This document shows, in pieces, positions 60,006-64,000 of a stretch of DNA of 64,000 nucleotides. The position numbers and the translations under genes are program-made. The stretch covers positions 1 to 64,000 of the forward strand of contig NZ_FNFB01000006.1 in NCBI RefSeq assembly GCF_900100395.1, given 5' to 3'. This stretch comes from Nonomuraea maritima. GTDB taxonomy: Bacteria > Actinomycetota > Actinomycetes > Streptosporangiales > Streptosporangiaceae. The number at the start of each line of letters is the position of its first letter. The stretch's first letter is position 1. The notes under the pieces were generated by a model. It saw only the letters and a list, made by a program, of their open reading frames with translations. It was not told the origin of the DNA and made no database searches.

Positions 60006-60137
60006 CTACCGCCAGGCGTCGAGCAACTGCTCCGGGCCGATGTGCGTCACCCCGTCCGCCTCGCACCCACTACGCGAGATCGCGAAATATCGGCCGAGCG
60101 TCGCGAGTTCGCGGTCGCGTCCTATGAATCCGGCCAT
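60006..60137 (-). pseudogene. 43-codon in-frame deletion remnant of an ATP-binding protein
   Basis: ATG at 60135-60137, TAG at 60006-60008. The product starts MAGFIGRDRELATLGRYF, the typical opening of actinobacterial ATPases of the archaeal-ATPase/DUF234 group, and ends VTHIGPEQLLDAWR, which looks like such a protein's C-terminus. The whole P-loop and middle are missing, so this looks like a large internal deletion that preserved both ends. Translation cannot be excluded. Confidence 0.45.
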
Positions 60138-60162
60138 CGACCCTCCCGGGTCGAGCGTACGG

Positions 60163-60202
60163 CCAGATTTGGTGGTTCCACTTTTGGAACCGCCAGATCT
60201 GG
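60163..60202. terminator. Bidirectional terminator before the phosphomutase gene end
   Basis: 17-bp stem with two wobble pairs, CCAGATTTGGTGGTTCC at 60163-60179 and its complement at 60186-60202, loop with a T/A run. Lies 4 nt from the phosphomutase stop (minus strand). Confidence 0.75.
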
Positions 60203-60206
60203 TCGT

Positions 60207-61841
60207 CTACAGCGCGAGAGTATCGTCCCTGAGACTCTGCTCGATGGCGGAGAGTGCCCGGGTCGCCTGGGTGCGGGCCTCGGACACGTCGGTGGTGACC
60301 GGGACGACGACCTCCAGGTAGCACTTCAGCTTGGGCTCGGTGCCTGAGGGGCGGATGACGACGCGGGCGCCGTCCGACAGGTGGTAGCGCAGACCGTCGG
60401 TCGGGGGCAGGCCGCCGTCGCCGCGGGACAGGTCGTCGGCCCGCTCCACCGTGAGGCCGCCGAGCGTCTTCGGCGGCTCGGCGCGCAGGCGCGCCATGGC
60501 GTCGGCGATCAGCGACACGTCGGCCACCCGGAACGACACCTGCGCCGTCGCGTGCAGCCCGTGCCGCCGTGCCTGGTCGTCGAGGAGGTCCAGCAGCGTA
60601 CGGCCGGCGCGCCGGGCCGCCGCCGCGATGCCGGCCACGGTCAGCGCCGCCGCGATGCCGTCCTTGTCGCGGACCGGCAGGCCGTCGCTGGTGCCGATGC
60701 TGTAGCCGAGCGCCTCCTCGTAGCCGAGGACCAGCCCTGGACCGGCCTTCGTGATCCACTTGAAGCCGGTCAGCGTCTCGCCGTAGCGGACGCCGTACGC
60801 CCGCGCGATCTTCGCGAGCAGGGTGGAGGACACGATCGTGGTCGCCACCAGGCGGTCGCCCGTGGTGTGGGCGAGCACGTGCTCGGCCAGCAGGCCGCCG
60901 ACCTCGTCGCCGGTCAGCATGCGTACGCCGCCGTCCGGCAGCGGCACGCCCACCGCGCACCGGTCGGCGTCGGGGTCGTTGGCCAGCACCAGGTCGGCGC
61001 CCGTCCGCGCGGCCAGCGCGACGGCGAGGTCCATCGCGCCGGGCTCCTCCGGGTTGGGGAAGGCCACCGTGGGGAAGTCGGGGTCGGGGTCGCGCTGCTC
61101 GGCGACCGCGATCGGCGCCTCGAACCCGGCCGCCAGGAACGCCCGGGTCAGCACGTCCGCCCCGACGCCGTGCAGCGGCGTGTAGGCCACCCGCAGGTCG
61201 CGGGCGTCGCCGAGGGGGAGCGACGTCACGGCGTCGAGGTAGGCGGCGACGACGTCCTCGCCCAGCTCGACCAGCTCGCCGGGGCCGTTGAGGGGCAGCT
61301 CGTCCACGGGGCCCACGGCGTCGATGGCGGCCGAGATCTCCGCGTCGATCGGCGGCACGATCTGGGAGCCGTCACCCCAGTAGACCTTGTAGCCGTTGTC
61401 GCGCGGCGGGTTGTGGCTCGCCGTCACGGTGACCCCCGCGTCCGCACCGAGGTGGCGTACGGCGAAGGCCAGGACGGGCGTGGGCAGCGGCCGCGGCAGC
61501 AGCGAGGCGCGCAGCCCCGCCCCGGTCAGCACGGCGGCCGTGTCACGGGCGAACACGTCGGACTTGTGCCGGGCGTCGTAGCCGATGACCACGTGCTTGC
61601 CCGGCCCGAGCACCGCCGCCAGCCCGGCGGCGGCGCGCATGACGGTGACACGGTTCATCCGGTTCGGGCCCGCGCCCAGCTCGCCGCGCAGCCCCGCCGT
61701 GCCGAACTCCAGCTTGGCCGCGAACCGCTCGCGCAGGGCGGCGAGGTCCTGGCGTTCGATGAGGTCGGACAGCTCGGCGCGGGTGTCGGGGTCGGGGTCC
61801 TGGGCCAGCCAGTCGCGCGCCCGCGCCAGCAGGCCGCTCAC
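60207..61841 (-). CDS. Phospho-sugar mutase (phosphopentomutase/phosphoglucomutase PGM2-like)
   Basis: A 544-residue alpha-D-phosphohexomutase-superfamily enzyme. TASHNPPRDNGYK carries the phosphoserine, DPDADRCAVG the metal loop, GYEEALGYSIG the sugar-binding loop and RPSGTEPKLK the phosphate clamp. It is annotated in relatives as phosphomannomutase, but length and coupling to purine nucleoside phosphorylase favour conversion of (deoxy)ribose-1-phosphate to the 5-phosphate. GTG start (61839-61841) overlaps the phosphorylase stop by 4 nt. Confidence 0.92.
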   Translation of the reverse strand: MSGLLARARDWLAQDPDPDTRAELSDLIERQDLAALRERFAAKLEFGTAGLRGELGAGPNRMNRVTVMRAAAGLAAVLGPGKHVVIGYDARHKSDVFARDTAAVLTGAGLRASLLPRPLPTPVLAFAVRHLGADAGVTVTASHNPPRDNGYKVYWGDGSQIVPPIDAEISAAIDAVGPVDELPLNGPGELVELGEDVVAAYLDAVTSLPLGDARDLRVAYTPLHGVGADVLTRAFLAAGFEAPIAVAEQRDPDPDFPTVAFPNPEEPGAMDLAVALAARTGADLVLANDPDADRCAVGVPLPDGGVRMLTGDEVGGLLAEHVLAHTTGDRLVATTIVSSTLLAKIARAYGVRYGETLTGFKWITKAGPGLVLGYEEALGYSIGTSDGLPVRDKDGIAAALTVAGIAAAARRAGRTLLDLLDDQARRHGLHATAQVSFRVADVSLIADAMARLRAEPPKTLGGLTVERADDLSRGDGGLPPTDGLRYHLSDGARVVIRPSGTEPKLKCYLEVVVPVTTDVSEARTQATRALSAIEQSLRDDTLAL

Positions 61842-62641
61842 AGGCGGTCCACCGCCTTCGCGAGGAGCACGCCCATGCGGGCGGCCGTGGCGCGGCCGAC
61901 CTCCAGCACTTCCTCGTGGTTGAGCGGCTCGCCGGACAGCCCGGCCCCCGGGTTGGTGACCAGGGAGACGCCGAGCACCTCGAGGCCGGCCTCGCGGGCG
62001 GCGATGGCCTCCAGGACGGTGGACATGCCGACCATGTCGCCGCCCAGCGTGCGCAGCATGCGGATCTCGGCAGGGGTCTCGTACGTCGGGCCGCGGAAGG
62101 CGACGTAGACGCCCTCGGCGATGCCGGGGTCGATCTCGCGGACGAGGTCGCGCAGGCGGCGGGAGTAGACCTCGGTGAGGTCGATGAACGTGGTGCCGGT
62201 GATCGGGTTGGCCCCGGTCAGGTTGATGTGGTCGCTGATCAGGACCGGGTCGCCGACGTCCTGCGTCTCGGGACGCAGCCCGCCGGCGGCGTTGGTCAGC
62301 ACGAGCGTTCGGACGCCGGCCGCCGCCGCCGTGCGCACGCCGTGCACGACCGCGTCGACGCCGAGGCCCTCGTACAGGTGCGTACGCCCGAGGAAGATCA
62401 GCGCGGTACGGCCCCCGGGGGTGCGGACGACGCGGATCGTGCCGCCGTGTCCCGCCACCGCCGGGGCGCGGAAGCCGGGCAGGTCGGAGAAGGCGATCTC
62501 GGTCAGGGTCTCGCCGATGGCGTCGGCCGCGGGCACCCACCCCGACCCCATGACGAGCGCCACGTCGAAGGTGTCGAGCGCCGCGGCGCTGCGCAGCGCC
62601 GCGGCGGCCTCGCCGGCCAGGGAGTATGCGTCTTTGGTCAC
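61838..62641 (-). CDS. Purine nucleoside phosphorylase (trimeric, PNP class)
   Basis: A 267-residue enzyme that phosphorolyses inosine and guanosine. VMGSGW (phosphate), GHGG, GRTHLYEG, TNAAGGLRPE, GPTYETPAEIRML and MVGMSTVLEAIAAREAG with LVTNPGAG are the class II trimeric landmarks. Starts 3 nt after the M20 peptidase stop and overlaps the phosphomutase start. It takes inosine made by adenosine deaminase and hands ribose-1-phosphate to the mutase. Confidence 0.95.
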   Translation of the reverse strand: MTKDAYSLAGEAAAALRSAAALDTFDVALVMGSGWVPAADAIGETLTEIAFSDLPGFRAPAVAGHGGTIRVVRTPGGRTALIFLGRTHLYEGLGVDAVVHGVRTAAAAGVRTLVLTNAAGGLRPETQDVGDPVLISDHINLTGANPITGTTFIDLTEVYSRRLRDLVREIDPGIAEGVYVAFRGPTYETPAEIRMLRTLGGDMVGMSTVLEAIAAREAGLEVLGVSLVTNPGAGLSGEPLNHEEVLEVGRATAARMGVLLAKAVDRL

Positions 62642-62644
62642 GTC

Positions 62645-63961
62645 TCAGTAGTTTAGGAGCAGCCGGTCGAGCACCCGGACGCCGAACTGCAGCGCCTCCA
62701 CCGGCACCCGCTCGTCGACGCCGTGGAACATCGACGCGAAGTCCATGTCGGCGGGCAGTCGCAGCGGCACGAACCCGAACCCGCGCACCCCGAGGTCGGC
62801 GAAGAACGTCTTGTTGTCGGTGCCGCCCGACATGCAGTACGGGATCGCCCGCGCCGTCGGGTCCTCGGCCTTCAGCGCCGCGATCATCGACTCGACCAGC
62901 GCGCCGTCGAACGTGGTCTCCAGCGCGATGTCGTGGTGGATGAACTCGCGCCGCACCTTCGGCCCGAGCAGCGAGTCGACCGTCTTGAAGAAGTCGTCCT
63001 CGAAGCCGGGCAGGAAGCGCCCGTCGACAACGGCCGTGGCCTGGCCGGGGATGACGTTGGCCTTGTAACCGGCGTCGAGCTGCGTCGGGTTCGTGGTGTG
63101 ACGCAGCGTCGCGCCGACGAACCGGACGAGCGGCCCGATCTTGTCGAGGATCGGCTGCGGGTCGTTCTCGTCGAACGGGATGCCGAAGGCGTCGGCGACC
63201 TCGGTGAGGAACTGCCGCACCGTGGCGGTGTAGGTGAGCGGCCAGTCGTGCTCGCCGATCCTGGCCACGGCCTTGGCGAGCTCGGTGACGGCGTTGTCGG
63301 AGTTGAGCATCGAGCCGTGCCCGGCCGTGCCGTCGGCGATCAGCTTGAGCCACGACAGGCCCTTCTGCGCCGTCTCGATGAGGTAGAGCCGCAGCGACGG
63401 GTCGACCTCCAGCGAGTAGCCGCCGACCTCGCTGATCGCCTCGGTCACGCCCTCGAACAGCTCGGGGTGGTTCGCGGTGAGGTACTTGGCGCCGTACACG
63501 CCGCCGGCCTCCTCGTCGGCCACCCACGCGAAGACGATGTCGCGGCGCGGCTTGCGCCCCTCGCGCTTGAGCTGCCGCAGCAGGGCCAGCATCATCGCGT
63601 CCATGTCCTTCATGTCGACGGCGCCGCGGCCCCAGATGTAGCCGTCGCGCAGCTCGCCCGCGAACGGGTCGACCGACCAGTCGGCGGCGTTGGCGGGCAC
63701 GACGTCCAGGTGGCCGTGGACGAGCAGCGCGGGCAGCGAGCTGTCGGAGCCCTCCACCCGGGTGATCACGTTGCCGCGCCCAGGCGCGCTCTCGATGTAC
63801 GTGCCCTCGATGCCGACCTCGGCCAGCCTGGCCATGACGACCTCGGCCGCGGCGCGCTCACCGGGGCCGCTGCCGTCCCCGTAGTTGCTGCTGTCGGCGC
63901 GGATGAGCTCCACGCACAGGTCGGCGACCTCGTTCTCGGCGGCGGACAGGGCGGGTGTCAT
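62645..63961 (-). CDS. M20-family dipeptidase/deacylase
   Basis: A 438-residue metallopeptidase of the ArgE/DapE/ACY1/CPG2 family. LLVHGHLDVVPA (metal His and catalytic Asp), WGRGAVDMKD (bridging Asp), AWVADEEAGG (catalytic Glu, metal Glu) and a C-terminal His in SMFHGVDERVP. Probably cleaves dipeptides or N-acyl amino acids in the cytoplasm. ATG 63959-63961 follows GGGAG by 6 nt. First gene of the leftward M20 - PNP - phosphomutase operon; the upstream promoter is beyond the window edge. Confidence 0.93.
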   Translation of the reverse strand: MTPALSAAENEVADLCVELIRADSSNYGDGSGPGERAAAEVVMARLAEVGIEGTYIESAPGRGNVITRVEGSDSSLPALLVHGHLDVVPANAADWSVDPFAGELRDGYIWGRGAVDMKDMDAMMLALLRQLKREGRKPRRDIVFAWVADEEAGGVYGAKYLTANHPELFEGVTEAISEVGGYSLEVDPSLRLYLIETAQKGLSWLKLIADGTAGHGSMLNSDNAVTELAKAVARIGEHDWPLTYTATVRQFLTEVADAFGIPFDENDPQPILDKIGPLVRFVGATLRHTTNPTQLDAGYKANVIPGQATAVVDGRFLPGFEDDFFKTVDSLLGPKVRREFIHHDIALETTFDGALVESMIAALKAEDPTARAIPYCMSGGTDNKTFFADLGVRGFGFVPLRLPADMDFASMFHGVDERVPVEALQFGVRVLDRLLLNY

Positions 63962-64000
63962 GGCGTCTCCCAACGGTGGTCCAAGGTGAGCAGTCCGGAC

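Noticed and set aside
60207..63527. An 1106-codon minus-strand frame spanning phosphomutase, PNP and peptidase genes
   Set aside because: The upstream part is out of frame with PNP and the M20 peptidase; the phosphomutase proper starts at the GTG 61841 that overlaps the PNP stop.

Overview
The window is about 70% GC with dense, mostly leader-poor genes, frequent GTG/TTG starts and GTGA/ATGA/TTGA stop-start overlaps. The family content is typical of filamentous Actinomycetota: MmyB-type XRE regulators, SnoaL-fused ECF sigma factors, FHA and Ser/Thr-kinase proteins, a SCO4848-family membrane protein, a DUF3017 protein and an AMIN-like lipoprotein. My best guess is a Streptosporangiaceae genome (Nonomuraea-like). 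This rests on family recognition, not on a marker gene. No rRNA, tRNA, CRISPR array or prophage was seen.

Layout. 0-4 kb: the right end of an IS5-type insertion sequence abuts two short-chain dehydrogenases, each divergent from its own regulator (TetR, MmyB-type XRE). 4-6.2 kb: folD, a cytoplasmic polysaccharide deacetylase and a Cys-rich small protein. 6.2-11.6 kb: a leftward run nagZ - rpiR-type regulator - benzoylformate-decarboxylase-like ThDP enzyme - aldehyde dehydrogenase. 12-15.6 kb: FHA/HTH regulator, citrate synthase, DUF3017 protein and icd. 15.6-20.3 kb: gene remnants, a TetR/DUF1772 divergon and an ECF41 sigma factor with its AhpD-like partner and a nitroreductase; two ECF41-type promoters are visible. 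20.3-24.5 kb: a MarR regulator lies between a C-terminally short ECF sigma gene and a coupled operon patatin - glycosyltransferase - membrane protein - alpha/beta hydrolase. The same 14-bp palindrome occurs in front of both. 24.5-32.8 kb: GH15 glucanohydrolase, a Ser/Thr kinase, an SDR, a DHFR-like protein, a lipoprotein deacetylase and a kinase fused to an extracellular solute-binding domain. 32.9-37.5 kb: mdh, galE, a CNNM/CorC protein and trpS. 37.5-46.7 kb: XRE/TPR regulator, BrkB protein, D-Ala-D-Ala carboxypeptidase, SCO4848-like protein, PGM1-type ATP-grasp ligase, M20 amidohydrolase and a secreted CocE/NonD peptidase.

47-64 kb is largely a nucleoside uptake and salvage region. A BMP-type lipoprotein with its ATPase and two permeases runs directly into cytidine deaminase and thymidine phosphorylase. 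Adenosine deaminase follows further on. On the opposite strand a purine nucleoside phosphorylase is coupled to a phosphopentomutase/phosphomannomutase-type enzyme and an M20 peptidase. Together these can import nucleosides, deaminate them, phosphorolyse them and isomerise the pentose-1-phosphate. A MarR/MFS pair with a 27-bp palindromic operator, an AMIN lipoprotein, a cupin, a PH-domain protein and a SigG-like ECF sigma factor are interspersed.

The most interesting observations are the MarR-ECF-patatin-glycosyltransferase module, the exact ECF41 promoter pair, the kinase/solute-binding fusion, the ThDP decarboxylase lacking one catalytic histidine, and a Shine-Dalgarno-sequestering hairpin before citrate synthase.
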